Origin: G020354785 sp964461435 | Lineage (GTDB): Bacteria; Bacteroidota; Bacteroidia; Bacteroidales; UBA10428 | Direction of reading: 5' to 3' | DNA length: 64,000 bases | Assembly: GCA_964461435.1 (NCBI GenBank) | Contig: CAYWUI010000006.1 | Location: 1-64,000, forward strand | In this document: in pieces, positions 1 to 8,588 of the stretch | How the letters are laid out: each line of letters begins with the position of its first letter | How positions within the stretch are numbered: the first letter of the stretch is position 1 | The notes under the pieces: generated by a model | What the model saw: only the letters and a program-made list of their open reading frames with translations | Databases searched by the model: none | What the model was told of the DNA's origin: nothing | Position numbers and translations under genes: made by a program

Positions 1-140
1 AATTTTTAAGGTTAATAATAAAATATTTGAAATTAATATAAAGTTGTATGTGAAATCTATAATACAAATGTATGTCGGATAGAATGGTTCTATCATACAT
101 TTTCTTTTTTTTATATATCGAATATTTCTGTGCCATGTTT

Positions 141-272
141 GCTAAACGGTTGGGTATATGAAACGTTGAGGAGTGCGGTCGGTGTACCTGTCCACCGACA
201 GAAAAGTTAATGCGTTGCGGCATGATTGCTCAACTATCTGTGCCCCAATGTTTTATATACCGTGTGTGTAGC
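141..272 (-). repeat. attC-like imperfect palindrome at the end of a gene cassette
   Basis: Two 19-base arms face each other: GGTATATGAAACGTTGAGG at 153-171 and CCCCAATGTTTTATATACC at 243-261; they pair with only three non-identical positions, and those can form G-T pairs. Outside them a GCTA at 141 answers a TAGC ending at 272. Inside lies a perfect six-base hairpin, TCGGTG/CACCGA, at 179-198. The element ends six bases before the stop codon of the minus-strand lipoprotein gene, the position an attC site holds in an integron cassette. The boundaries and the recombination role are inferred; no integrase is in the window. Confidence 0.5.
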
Positions 273-277
273 CAGTG

Positions 278-1210
278 CTATTTATTTATCATTATTTTTT
301 TTGATAAATTTATTGCTTCTTTCTTTATGTTTATTATCACTAAATCATCAAAATATTCATCAATATCTATGTTAAATACTTTATCTCCATTTAATTTTTT
401 TTGATATATTAATTTACCGTTAACTGAAAATAAACTCAATAACAATCCTTTACTGTCTATATTTTTAAAATTTACTTTTATGTTCTCATCTGCAGGATTA
501 GGATAAATATCAAAGTCATTCTGATACTTATAATTGTTAACCTTAAGAGTATTTTGAAAGAAGCATGTATCAAATCCATAAATTGTATCTTTATATATTT
601 GAACATTATTTTCTTCATAACATAAAAGTACAGAAGGGCCGCCGTCTACAAGAATATTTCCTGTATTTTCAAAAAAGCCACTAATTGAACCAATACCCTC
701 AATCCAAACCACATATCCTAAAGATGATTCAGGTGTTGAAAGATAATAATGCTTTCTATACTCATTATTTAATATTGGTAAATTCTTAATTGAATCAACA
801 GTAAAAGATGAATCAAATCTTAGTTTTATTTTATCACCTATTTTTAAACTAAAATCATACAAAATTTCTTCATCGTTATTATTCCATTTATAAAAAACTT
901 GTTTTGAATCTTCCCTTATATAACCTCCCTGAAACTCCCAATCTACATGATTTTCATCATAAGACACAAAAAGCTTAGACCACTTCTGACCATTTAATAA
1001 GGTATCTTCCCCAATTTTAATATAATTACTCCTGACAGGATAATACTCATGGCTTGAAATATGATCATATCCCAACAAGCCATTTGACCATATTTTGTTT
1101 TTACTAATAAAAATAAAATCATTACTATTAGTATTTTCTGCATCTTTACTGCAACTCCATGATAGAGAGACAATAAATAATAAAATAATTGAGACAGACT
1201 TTTTTTTCAT
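278..1210 (-). CDS. Lipoprotein-like secreted protein with T9SS type A sorting domain
   Basis: The 310-residue product starts with a basic and hydrophobic export signal ending in a cysteine (LSWSCSKD, around residue 20), which looks like a relaxed Bacteroidota lipobox. The last 80 or so residues are a type A type IX secretion C-terminal domain: it opens with the YPNPADE motif and closes with the basic KKIMINK end. Such domains direct proteins across the outer membrane and are then removed. The middle part, residues 30-225, has no family I recognise. A lipobox together with a sorting domain is unusual, so the N-terminus may instead be cleaved by signal peptidase I. The gene is AT-rich and its stop lies against an attC-like palindrome, suggesting a mobile cassette. 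The next gene, the broken protease, ends 24 bases upstream. Confidence 0.7.
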   Translation of the reverse strand: MKKKSVSIILLFIVSLSWSCSKDAENTNSNDFIFISKNKIWSNGLLGYDHISSHEYYPVRSNYIKIGEDTLLNGQKWSKLFVSYDENHVDWEFQGGYIREDSKQVFYKWNNNDEEILYDFSLKIGDKIKLRFDSSFTVDSIKNLPILNNEYRKHYYLSTPESSLGYVVWIEGIGSISGFFENTGNILVDGGPSVLLCYEENNVQIYKDTIYGFDTCFFQNTLKVNNYKYQNDFDIYPNPADENIKVNFKNIDSKGLLLSLFSVNGKLIYQKKLNGDKVFNIDIDEYFDDLVIINIKKEAINLSKKIMINK

Positions 1211-1234
1211 AAGTTTATATTTTATGTTATAGAT

Positions 1235-2023
1235 TTATTCACAAGGCAATGATTCATCCGGTTCAATAATAATTGTACTTCCCAGTTTTATTTCAAAACC
1301 CGGATTTATAATGAATTCATTACCATATCTAAAATGTACATCAGAATTATTATCAATTGTTGAATTTATTTCAATTGTATTTGTTTCTTCATAATCAACA
1401 TCTGAATTAATTGGTTCTGTAAATTCAGAATTTGCATCAGAACATGCTGGTGTTGCGGTTAATTGAACAGTGTTTGTCCATTCATGTGTTCCATTATCAA
1501 CAACCCAATCATAAGTGGCAATATGGTATCCATCGGAGGGATCAATGTAATACAAACTGGTTGTTGGGTCATCATACCCTCTACACGTTAGCAAGTGTCC
1601 TCCACCTGCTGTCCAACCCCAACGAAATACAACAGGTCTGCCATCATTGATTTCTGTTTGAACTGTATTAAATGATAATTCATTATTAAGATGATTGTTA
1701 GTAATCCCCCAGTGATTTAAAACGTCACATGATCCACCCGGGCCAGTTCTTCCATTAGTTGCAATACAAGAATCTGGAGTTGGGGTATTGCAGCAATTTT
1801 GGTTTCCAAACCAAGCAGGATTTTGACTTCTCGCATATTCGACAACTTCACATCAATTTATATCAGTGCCATAATACTCAATTACAGAATTACATGTTGC
1901 AGCCCAACACCAGCAACACAAATGAACTTGATAAATGTATGGCACATTGAAAATTCTTGCATCTTGGGCTGAAACAGAGAAAGCAAAAATTAAGATAAGA
2001 AATGTTTTAATTATTTTTTTCAT
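1235..2023 (-). pseudogene. Papain-like cysteine protease (C70/AvrRpt2-like), interrupted by one in-frame TGA
   Basis: Reading from ATG at 2023 gives a signal peptide (MKKIIKTFLILIFAFSVSAQ), then a papain-like fold: the oxyanion glutamine and nucleophile in YQVHLCCWCWAAT, the histidine in GGGHLLTCRGYD, and the aspartate in YYIDPSDG. The spacing and cysteine-rich middle fit the Peptidase_C70 (AvrRpt2-like) group. The last 50 residues form a Bacteroidota secreted-protein beta domain with the NPGFEIKLGS motif. The only defect is a TGA at 1853-1855, after residue 55, inside the catalytic domain. Nothing else is broken, so this is a very recent pseudogene, a sequencing or assembly error, or a read-through site. 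The start overlaps the upstream gene by 17 bases. Automatic annotation would report only a 119-residue C-terminal fragment starting at 1594. Confidence 0.7.
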
Positions 2024-2654
2024 GGCTATTGAATTTATATATTTTTTTATTAGACAAATATTTTTGATGAATTAATGGTAAAATTTCCTTTTTTGTCATT
2101 TTCTTATCAGGAAGTTCTTTATTCAAGCAACTCATGGATGACATAACAGGGAAATAAGCAGGCTCTTTAGTTTTATTATAATAATCAGAAATTAAGTAAT
2201 CTGATTGAGATAATGGTTCACGTAATAGAATTATTTCTTTTTTGCTATCTATCTTGTTTTTTTGAAAACATCGCATGAGATTATCTGCTAGAATATTTCC
2301 TCCAATACCAACTATCGACCATTGGTTATTTAATTTTGCAATTATTATAAATGAACGAATTGTATCATTTACAATCAGAGGTATCCTAAATTCCTCTTTT
2401 GAAGTAATATAATCATCATTCTTCAAGACTGAATCTTCATAAAATGATCGGCTAAATAGAAATGTTTGGATTGGATTGCCTAATTCAATATTATTAAGGT
2501 CATCTATTGTACTAAAGCCATAATTCTCAACATTGTCCTTTTTCATTAAGTTCAGATACTTCTCTAAACCAATATTTGCCAATTTCAGAAGAGAATCGGT
2601 TGTCTCAATATTTTTGCGCACAAACAAGTCTATATAACCAATTGTATATATCAC
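2007..2654 (-). CDS. Hypothetical protein, companion of the papain-like protease
   Basis: The 215-residue product starts at GTG (2652-2654), with an in-frame TAA just upstream, so no longer start is possible. No signal peptide, membrane segment or known motif is visible. The sequence has a mixed alpha/beta look and a lysine- and asparagine-rich tail. Its 3' end overlaps the start of the protease gene by 17 bases, which suggests translational coupling and a shared function; it may be a partner or inhibitor of the protease, but that is speculation. The missing signal peptide next to an exported protease may mean the 5' end has been lost: the 12 bases AATTGTATATAT at 2640-2651, just downstream of the start, recur at 2712-2723 in the upstream region. 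Confidence 0.5.
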   Translation of the reverse strand: MIYTIGYIDLFVRKNIETTDSLLKLANIGLEKYLNLMKKDNVENYGFSTIDDLNNIELGNPIQTFLFSRSFYEDSVLKNDDYITSKEEFRIPLIVNDTIRSFIIIAKLNNQWSIVGIGGNILADNLMRCFQKNKIDSKKEIILLREPLSQSDYLISDYYNKTKEPAYFPVMSSMSCLNKELPDKKMTKKEILPLIHQKYLSNKKIYKFNSHEKNN

Positions 2655-2702
2655 TATTATAATTTACTTGTTTTTCACTTGCAATTGATTGCCCTAACTA
2701 AG

Positions 2703-2723
2703 ATATATACAAATTGTATATAT
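2703..2723. repeat. Perfect 21-base AT-rich palindrome
   Basis: ATATATACAA and TTGTATATAT flank a single central A. It lies about 50 bases upstream of the GTG start of the minus-strand hypothetical gene, where an operator could sit. The right half is also repeated at 2640-2651, so it may instead be duplication debris. No regulator can be named. Confidence 0.3.
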
Positions 2724-3076
2724 TTGGTTATTTCCTTTTAATGATAAAACCTTACATAAAATTACACTTTCCAATTACAATTCGCAAATAATTAGAATTG
2801 TTTTTAAATGGTATGAAAATTTCAATTTTTTAATTCCTAAAAAAATCTTCTGCAAGGAAAGGTGTATTAAAAATTTAACATTATTAGAAGGCCCATATTG
2901 AATGATCTTTATACGTGTAATGATATCCCTACCCAGGATATAGAAAATAAATCTGCGAAAAACGTCCCATTATTATACACTAAAAAAAAGGGGGTTAAAC
3001 TTATTTATTGGGCATCTGGAAGCCGATAATTATTTGAGGGAGGATTTTTAGTTAAAAAGACAGTTGCATATACCGG
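2724..3076. other. AT-rich intergenic DNA with no gene seen
   Basis: This stretch between the accessory genes and the IS1595-type element has many stops in all frames. I see no RNA gene, strong hairpin or recognisable protein remnant. Confidence 0.5.
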
Positions 3077-4256
3077 ACAAATTGACCACCCTATTCCATG
3101 ATTTTGTATTTAATAAATGCTTGATATACAATACTTAACATAATATAAAGGCTTTAGTTTAATTAGGCGTTGATAACTGCATTAATTTTTCAAACTCTTC
3201 AGGAATAGCTTTAAAAGAGTTCCAAGCTGCCAGATTATCTAATGATCTATCAGTGAACTCTTCAATGAAGTTGCCCGATGCTTTCAACATTTCTTTTAAT
3301 CTAAACCAATTCAGATACTTTTGCAAGTACTTGGTCGATACCCCCATGAACCTGTTTTCAATCCATTTTTTCAACCTGCTGTCAATGGAATTAACATATT
3401 GCACGTGGTATATCTTCTTTTTTACATGTTGTTTTAGGTCGGATCGAATGGCATGGTGTTCAATTTTTTTATCCTTGGCAAATCCTTTGTAACTTACATG
3501 GCTATCACTACACAGGATAGTTCGTGGAGAAATCCTTTCCCCTATCGCTTTTTCAATGTCCATCTTCTTGATACGACCCAGGCGGGCAACGCTCATATCT
3601 ATCTTTGAAACCCGGTCTGCCGTAACAATGACGGATACTTGTTCATTGCTTATGCCCCTTTGTTGGGCATTACCTCCTCGTTTTCTTGGATCACGAGAGT
3701 TTTGCTTTTTACCTTTTCCTGATTCCAGGAAAAACGTTTCATCGCTTTCTGTTATCCCTTGAAAAGTCCATTTCCCCGTACTTTCAATACCGGATAGTAT
3801 TTTATGCCGCCAGTCAAAGGCTGTTTTCTTGTTTATCCCTAATTCAATCTTGATCTTGTCAAGACTTTTTTCCTCGCCCATTAGCTTCAAGTAAGCTCCT
3901 GTCAGTGATTTCTTGTGTATCTTGGATAACCACGTGCCGGTATACTCGGTAAAGGTGCGTTTACATTCTTTACAACGGTATCTTTTGCTTCCCTTGTCTG
4001 TCCCAAACTTCTGGTATTTAAAGCTACCACAATGGGGACATTGACCTTGCTTATTATCAAGCTTGACCCTTCGGGTACTTATTGAGATGTCTTCCTTGGT
4101 TGACGATTGCTCAACCTCTTTAAGTAATGAAGCCCTCTCAATGTATGATAATTCTAGCAATGCCCTTTTTAATGCCTCTTTTTCCATGAATTTCATTTTT
4201 ACCAAAGATAGTAAATTAACCTGCTCAGTAGTTCCGGTTTTTGGTGGTCAATGTGT
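3077..4256 (-). mobile_element. IS1595-family insertion sequence
   Basis: One transposase gene is enclosed by inverted ends ACAAATTGACCACC (3077-3090) and GGTGGTCAATGTGT (4243-4256), which match at 13 of 14 positions as reverse complements. Similarity stops outside these. The flanking eight bases (TATACCGG and ATTAGCCC) differ, so I see no target duplication; either the element is old, one flank has been rearranged, or the true ends lie slightly further out. It borders a second mobile scar at 4334. Confidence 0.7.
3159..4205 (-). CDS. IS1595-family transposase (ISXO2-like domain)
   Basis: The 348-residue protein has an N-terminal zinc ribbon (CPHC at about 56 and CKEC at about 78), typical of IS1595 transposases, followed by an ISXO2-like DDE-type core. 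The core begins with TESDETFF, which carries the first acidic residue, has CSDSH with the second, and VNSIDSRLKKW, where an asparagine replaces the third acid as in the DDN subgroup. It catalyses cut-and-paste movement of the surrounding element. The frame is uninterrupted and the length is normal, so it may still be active. The start MVKMKFMEK has two further in-frame Met codons close by; the true start may be any of them. Confidence 0.88.
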   Translation of the reverse strand: MVKMKFMEKEALKRALLELSYIERASLLKEVEQSSTKEDISISTRRVKLDNKQGQCPHCGSFKYQKFGTDKGSKRYRCKECKRTFTEYTGTWLSKIHKKSLTGAYLKLMGEEKSLDKIKIELGINKKTAFDWRHKILSGIESTGKWTFQGITESDETFFLESGKGKKQNSRDPRKRGGNAQQRGISNEQVSVIVTADRVSKIDMSVARLGRIKKMDIEKAIGERISPRTILCSDSHVSYKGFAKDKKIEHHAIRSDLKQHVKKKIYHVQYVNSIDSRLKKWIENRFMGVSTKYLQKYLNWFRLKEMLKASGNFIEEFTDRSLDNLAAWNSFKAIPEEFEKLMQLSTPN

Positions 4257-4333
4257 ATTAGCCCCCGAAATAGCTGGACAAAAAAATAAAAACAGATTAG
4301 AAGAAAACAGCTAAATTAGGGGAGCTAAACATC

Positions 4334-4745
4334 ATGAAAAAGAAACGCAATTTTACAGTAGAAGAAAAGGTGCAGATTTTGCGGGAAGCAGAAGAGCACG
4401 GCATGCTTGCCACCTGTCGCAAGTATGACATTGTCCAGAGTCTTTTTTACCGGTGGAAAAATCGTTTTGACCAGTATGGCATTGACGGGCTTCAGGTGCA
4501 ATATTATCGTGTAGACCCGCAAGTTCGTGAGCTGGAGAAGGAAAACGAATGTTTAAAAAAGATCATTGCCAAACAGGCCTTGGAGCTTGAGGTAAAAACA
4601 GAGCTTTTAAAAAAAACGGAACGAAAGCATTTCCGGAACAAGATTCCGGAAAAGGAGCGTCAGAAGGTAATTGAACATGCGCTGGACAGACCTGAGCTGT
4701 CACCCCGTGAGATAGCCTGTGATATAACGGATAAGACATATCGTA
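4334..4745 (+). pseudogene. IS3-type transposase, 5' part only (truncated)
   Basis: The first 95 residues are an OrfA-type helix-turn-helix (FTVEEKVQILREAEEHG, then SLFYRWKNRF) with a leucine-zipper-like coiled coil (LEKENECLKKIIAKQALEL). It continues in the same frame into the start of an OrfB-like region (ELSPREIACDITDKTY), where the next expected motif, SESSVYRIL, is absent. At about 4745 the homology ends and the frame runs into unrelated sequence, giving a meaningless tail to 4825. The whole DDE integrase core is missing, so the element cannot move by itself. The sequence TGGACAAAAAA near 4273 may be the remaining left end. Confidence 0.75.
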
Positions 4746-5141
4746 GGGGAAAGCGGTGGCAGGAAATATGCTGTTATCCTGAGCATTCCCGTGATTCCTA
4801 TGATGATGCCCACTCTGCCGGTTGAAAGCTTCATAAAATATACTGAAATGATTGGAATGGGGCATGATGCCGGTGTAAGGACTGAAAATTTAGAGACAAC
4901 CCGACTGCCACAGCATTTTGCCAACCGGTTCGGGTGGGAAGAAATGGTTCGCGAAATAGCCAGTGTTTATCACAATATGCCGGAACAGGGGAAAAAACAA
5001 TACAGGCCTGGTTACAGGTAATTGGGGACCGGACTTTTTTCGAATCCTTACTGCATGCCTTATGAAAACAACAAACCGATCTACATTTGCAAAAAACCAA
5101 AATTTGATCTGAAGGAATACCGGACCACTATGAGATATTAG
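4746..5141 (+). pseudogene. GT39-type membrane glycosyltransferase, C-terminal remnant
   Basis: Directly after the transposase fragment, another frame reads GKAVAGNMLLSLSIPVIP and continues with LPQHFANRFGWEEMVREI and ASVYHNMPEQGKKQ. This pattern is typical of the soluble part of family 39 dolichyl-phosphate-mannose-type glycosyltransferases. The frame stops at 5021, but a shifted frame just downstream gives YCMPYENNKPIYICKKPK up to a TAG at 5139-5141, matching the usual end of that family. The N-terminal membrane domain and a central piece are therefore lost. The simplest history is insertion of the IS3-type element into the gene, then deletions through both. Confidence 0.6.
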
Positions 5142-5146
5142 ATAGG

Positions 5147-6337
5147 TTACCGGATTAGTACAATTAACGCGGAAAATACTAAAGCAGATAAAACTGCTCC
5201 TGCAAAAAAAGTATAACTCAGATCCCCCATTAAAAATACGGTTCCCATCAGTAAAGGGCCGAGTGTCTGTCCCATGCGCAGAACCATCCCGTTAAAAGAC
5301 ATGAAAGCTGCCCTGTTTTCAATTGAAGAAAAACCGGTCAGCAATATTTGTATGGATGGAATATTTATTCCATGAGCGATTCCAAAAATCACTAAAGGAA
5401 CGGGTAGCATCCAGATACCAGGTACCAGTGGAATCATTACAAGGGCTATGGTATACATGAAAAAGGAAGTTTTCAGAAGATTCTTTATATCAAATAATTT
5501 CGATAATTTACCCAGTTGTGACGCAGTAACAGCTGTTGAAGCCGACATACACGACATCATTGCCCCGATAAACAGGGGTGAAGCATTATGTAGCTTTTCC
5601 AGCAAAAAAGGGAAATAGGTTAAATAAGAGCCGTAAAGAATTATGAAAGTAATAAAACTTGTGGTAAAATAGATAATTACCCGGTGGATTTTAATCACTG
5701 CCAGTGCCGATAATAAGTATTGTTTCAGGTTTTGCTTTACACGGGGTTCCGGATTATTTAATTTTATAAGAACAACGAATGCGATGGGTATTGCAGCAAT
5801 GGGCAGTATAAAAGGATAATGCCATCCTGCAGATGCCAATAATCCGCCCAGGGATGGATAACTCGCCGTGGCAATACTTAAAACGCTGGCATTATAACCC
5901 ATGGCCTCGGTGCGCTTTGAGTTTGAAAATATATCACCAATTAGGGTAATATTTATAGATCCGAGTGAGGCTGCCCCTGCACCCTGAAAGAAGCGCAAAA
6001 TAAGCAACACTTCAAATTTTTTTACCATGGCACACATGCCTCCGGCAATGCCAAAAAGCAATAACGAAGGAATAAGAACATGCTTTCTTCCATATCTGTC
6101 TGCCATCACACCCAGTACAGGAGTGAGCACTATGGCAGGAAGAGTAAAAAAAATTATTAGTAATCCCACAGATTGTTTTGATTTGTGAAATTCACGGGCT
6201 ATCTGAGGAAAAGCCGGTGTAATACTGGCGACACCCAGTACTGCCATAAGAGTTATTAAAAAAATTATCTGAAGGTTCTTATCCCGGAAGACAGATTTGC
6301 GATGCCCGCTATTATTATCATCATCAAGGGTAGTCAT
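5147..6337 (-). CDS. MFS efflux transporter
   Basis: The 396-residue polytopic membrane protein has about twelve hydrophobic segments. The conserved major facilitator motif between helices 2 and 3 is present as GVMADRYGRKHV, and the antiporter-type motif C region is suggested by the glycine-rich helix 5 (ASYPSLGGLLASAGW). These point to the DHA1-like drug/proton exporter group, acting in the inner membrane; the substrate cannot be told. It lies 25 bases downstream of a glycosyltransferase on the same strand and is probably co-transcribed with it. The ORF may start at the first Met, since the 20 residues before helix 1 are hydrophilic and plausible. Confidence 0.85.
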   Translation of the reverse strand: MTTLDDDNNSGHRKSVFRDKNLQIIFLITLMAVLGVASITPAFPQIAREFHKSKQSVGLLIIFFTLPAIVLTPVLGVMADRYGRKHVLIPSLLLFGIAGGMCAMVKKFEVLLILRFFQGAGAASLGSINITLIGDIFSNSKRTEAMGYNASVLSIATASYPSLGGLLASAGWHYPFILPIAAIPIAFVVLIKLNNPEPRVKQNLKQYLLSALAVIKIHRVIIYFTTSFITFIILYGSYLTYFPFLLEKLHNASPLFIGAMMSCMSASTAVTASQLGKLSKLFDIKNLLKTSFFMYTIALVMIPLVPGIWMLPVPLVIFGIAHGINIPSIQILLTGFSSIENRAAFMSFNGMVLRMGQTLGPLLMGTVFLMGDLSYTFFAGAVLSALVFSALIVLIR

Positions 6338-6362
6338 ACCATTTCTTTTCTTTTGAGCTCAG

Positions 6363-7469
6363 TCATATAATATCAGAATATATTGACAGGAGCTTTATTT
6401 CTTCCTGCTCCCAGCATAATATTTTAGCTGCCCTTTCAAGGTTCTGCTTCCATGCCATGTTCTGACTTTCTTTGTCAAGCATTTCTCTGATAACCGATGC
6501 CAGCTGCCTGGGATCAGATGCACTTACAGTTAATCCAACATCATATTCTTTTACTATGTGCGCCATTTCCGGAAAATCAGACACCAAAACTGGAATCCTG
6601 GCCTGGATATAATCAAATAATTTATTCGGCAGAGCATAATAATAATTAAGTCCGGTCTTCTCCTCCAGTGAAATACCTAAGTCTGCCTGAATGGTGTATG
6701 AGACAAGTTCCTCATAAGGCATCCTGGGAATAAACTGTACTTTATTATGCAGGGAAGGCCTGTCTGCCAGTTTCCGTAATTCATGAGTTATATCTCCATC
6801 ACCAATAATAACCAGTTTCGCGTTATCAATAAAATTCATAGCCTCAATAGCAAGCTCAAGGCCCCTTGCCATATTTAAGGATCCCTGATATATAATTATT
6901 TTCTCTTTCTGCTGCCTGATATTTACATTTATTACAGGTAATACTTCAATATATTCAGGCAGATTTCTGATTACATGCATTGTTATTTTGTATTTTTCGG
7001 AGTATGTTTTTGCAATAGACTCACAAACAGTATATGAATATTTTACTCCGGGCAGGATCAATCTTTCTATTATTGTCCATACCTTCCTGGCAAAGTTTCT
7101 GCCCACCAGTTCGGGCACTTCAGTAAAATACTCGTGGCTGTCATATACCAGCTTCTTCCTTCTTATTTTTCCAACGAGGTAATTTGCCAGCAGCGTATCA
7201 AGATCATTGGCAATTAAAAGATCTATCTTTCTGAATAAAAGGAAAAAAAATAACCTGATATTATACCCTGCATAAAAAAGAGGGCCCTTATTGAAAAGTA
7301 ATCTGAATCTCTTTTGTTTATAAGGTTTGACAGGTATTTGTATCGTCTTATCAGTTCGTCTCCCTATAACAACAATATCAGTCCCCAATTTTAATAAGGA
7401 ACGGGCAGTTTTGTCCACACGCCGGTCTGTTATAACGTCGTTAGTAACAGAAATATATACCTTTATCAA
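6363..7469 (-). CDS. Family 4 glycosyltransferase
   Basis: The 368-residue soluble protein has the two-domain GT-B layout. The N-terminal half contains LIANDLDTLL and YDSHEYFTEVPEL, motifs seen in acceptor domains of GT4 enzymes from Bacteroidota. The C-terminal half has the donor-binding region: IIYQGSLNMARGLELAIEA, VIIGDGD, a conserved acidic region around LGISLEEKTGLN, and ALPNKLFDYIQARIPVLVS. It probably adds a sugar from a nucleotide donor to a cell-surface glycan at the cytoplasmic membrane; the sugar is unknown. It is the first gene of a pair with the MFS transporter and is divergent from murB. Confidence 0.85.
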   Translation of the reverse strand: MIKVYISVTNDVITDRRVDKTARSLLKLGTDIVVIGRRTDKTIQIPVKPYKQKRFRLLFNKGPLFYAGYNIRLFFFLLFRKIDLLIANDLDTLLANYLVGKIRRKKLVYDSHEYFTEVPELVGRNFARKVWTIIERLILPGVKYSYTVCESIAKTYSEKYKITMHVIRNLPEYIEVLPVINVNIRQQKEKIIIYQGSLNMARGLELAIEAMNFIDNAKLVIIGDGDITHELRKLADRPSLHNKVQFIPRMPYEELVSYTIQADLGISLEEKTGLNYYYALPNKLFDYIQARIPVLVSDFPEMAHIVKEYDVGLTVSASDPRQLASVIREMLDKESQNMAWKQNLERAAKILCWEQEEIKLLSIYSDII

Positions 7470-7566
7470 ATTTTTGAGTATTTTTTTACTAAAATAAAGA
7501 TTCTTTACGTAAACGAAATCTAAAAATTAAATTAGATAGTTATTTTTGCTACAATAGATTTAGAAA

Positions 7567-8580
7567 ATGTGCATAATACAAAAAAATTACTCATTAAAAA
7601 AGCATAATTCATTCGGACTTGATATCCATACGAAATATTTTATTAAACTCACAGATCAGGAGCAGGTTATTGATTTTATTAAATCTGACCTGGCCAATAT
7701 CAGGCCCCTGCTTATAATTGGTGAAGGAACAAATATTTTATTCTGTAGAGACTATAACGGACTGATAGTTAATCCTAAAATTCACGGTATCGAGCTCATG
7801 AAAGAAACTCCGCAGCATGTTATATTACGTGTTGGGGCAGGTGAAAACTGGGATTCCTTTGTGAATTTTTGCGTTGAAAACAATTATGGAGGCATAGAAA
7901 ATCTTTCATTTATTCCCGGTAGCGTCGGTGCCTGTCCGATTCAGAATATAGGGGCTTATGGAGCAGAAGTAAACAGAGTAATTGAATGTGTGGAAGCTGT
8001 CGATATAGATTCTTCAAATGTTAGAATCTTTTCCAATAAAGAATGTGATTTTTCTTATCGCAGCAGTGTTTTCAAAAACAAATATAAAAACAAGTACATT
8101 ATTACTTATGTTGTTTTTAAGCTTAATAAAATACACGAATTCATAGTAAGTTACGGAAGTATTGAAAAGGAACTTGATAAATTTCCTGAGACCAACATAC
8201 AAAACATAAGACATGCGGTAATAAATATAAGAAAAAGCAAACTGCCCGATCCGGAAGAGTTGGGAAATGCAGGGAGTTTTTTCACAAATCCTGTTGTGAC
8301 TCTTGAACAGGCAAATTCTATAAGGCAATATTATCCTAAGATGCCTTTTTTTAAAGTCTCAAAAGATGAAGTAAAGCTTTCAGCTGCATGGCTTATAGAA
8401 CAATCTAGCTGGAAAGGCAAACGAATTGGAAACGTGGGGACATATAAAAAACAACCACTGGTACTGGTAAACTTTGGTGATGCAAGCGGTACTGAAATCT
8501 ATAACGTGGCAAAAAAGATACAGAAATCTGTTAAGAATAATTTTGCCATTAACCTTGAGATGGAAGTAAATATATGTTAA
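7567..8580 (+). CDS. murB: UDP-N-acetylenolpyruvoylglucosamine reductase
   Basis: MurB performs the second committed step of peptidoglycan precursor synthesis, reducing UDP-GlcNAc-enolpyruvate to UDP-MurNAc with NADPH and FAD. The 337 residues include the FAD-binding region (LLIIGEGTNILF), the substrate loop LSFIPGSVGACPIQNIGAYG, the Tyr-containing CDFSYRSSVFK stretch, and a C-terminal domain with GNAGSFFTNPVV, where the catalytic serine lies. The extra C-terminal segment (AAWLIEQSSWKG and after) marks the type I, E. coli-like, form. It is monocistronic here, divergent from the glycosyltransferase gene and convergent with the phosphohexomutase gene 8 bases away. Confidence 0.96.
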   Translation: MCIIQKNYSLKKHNSFGLDIHTKYFIKLTDQEQVIDFIKSDLANIRPLLIIGEGTNILFCRDYNGLIVNPKIHGIELMKETPQHVILRVGAGENWDSFVNFCVENNYGGIENLSFIPGSVGACPIQNIGAYGAEVNRVIECVEAVDIDSSNVRIFSNKECDFSYRSSVFKNKYKNKYIITYVVFKLNKIHEFIVSYGSIEKELDKFPETNIQNIRHAVINIRKSKLPDPEELGNAGSFFTNPVVTLEQANSIRQYYPKMPFFKVSKDEVKLSAAWLIEQSSWKGKRIGNVGTYKKQPLVLVNFGDASGTEIYNVAKKIQKSVKNNFAINLEMEVNIC

Positions 8581-8588
8581 GGTAACTA

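Noticed and set aside
1853..1855. TGA decoded as tryptophan or selenocysteine
   Set aside because: Other genes here end in TGA, for example the ferredoxin gene at 42984, and I found no SECIS-like hairpin beside it; a nonsense mutation or sequencing error is simpler.
4257..4333. Defined ends for the IS3-type fragment
   Set aside because: TGGACAAAAAA near 4273 could be a left end, but no matching right end was found by eye, so I did not mark a complete element.
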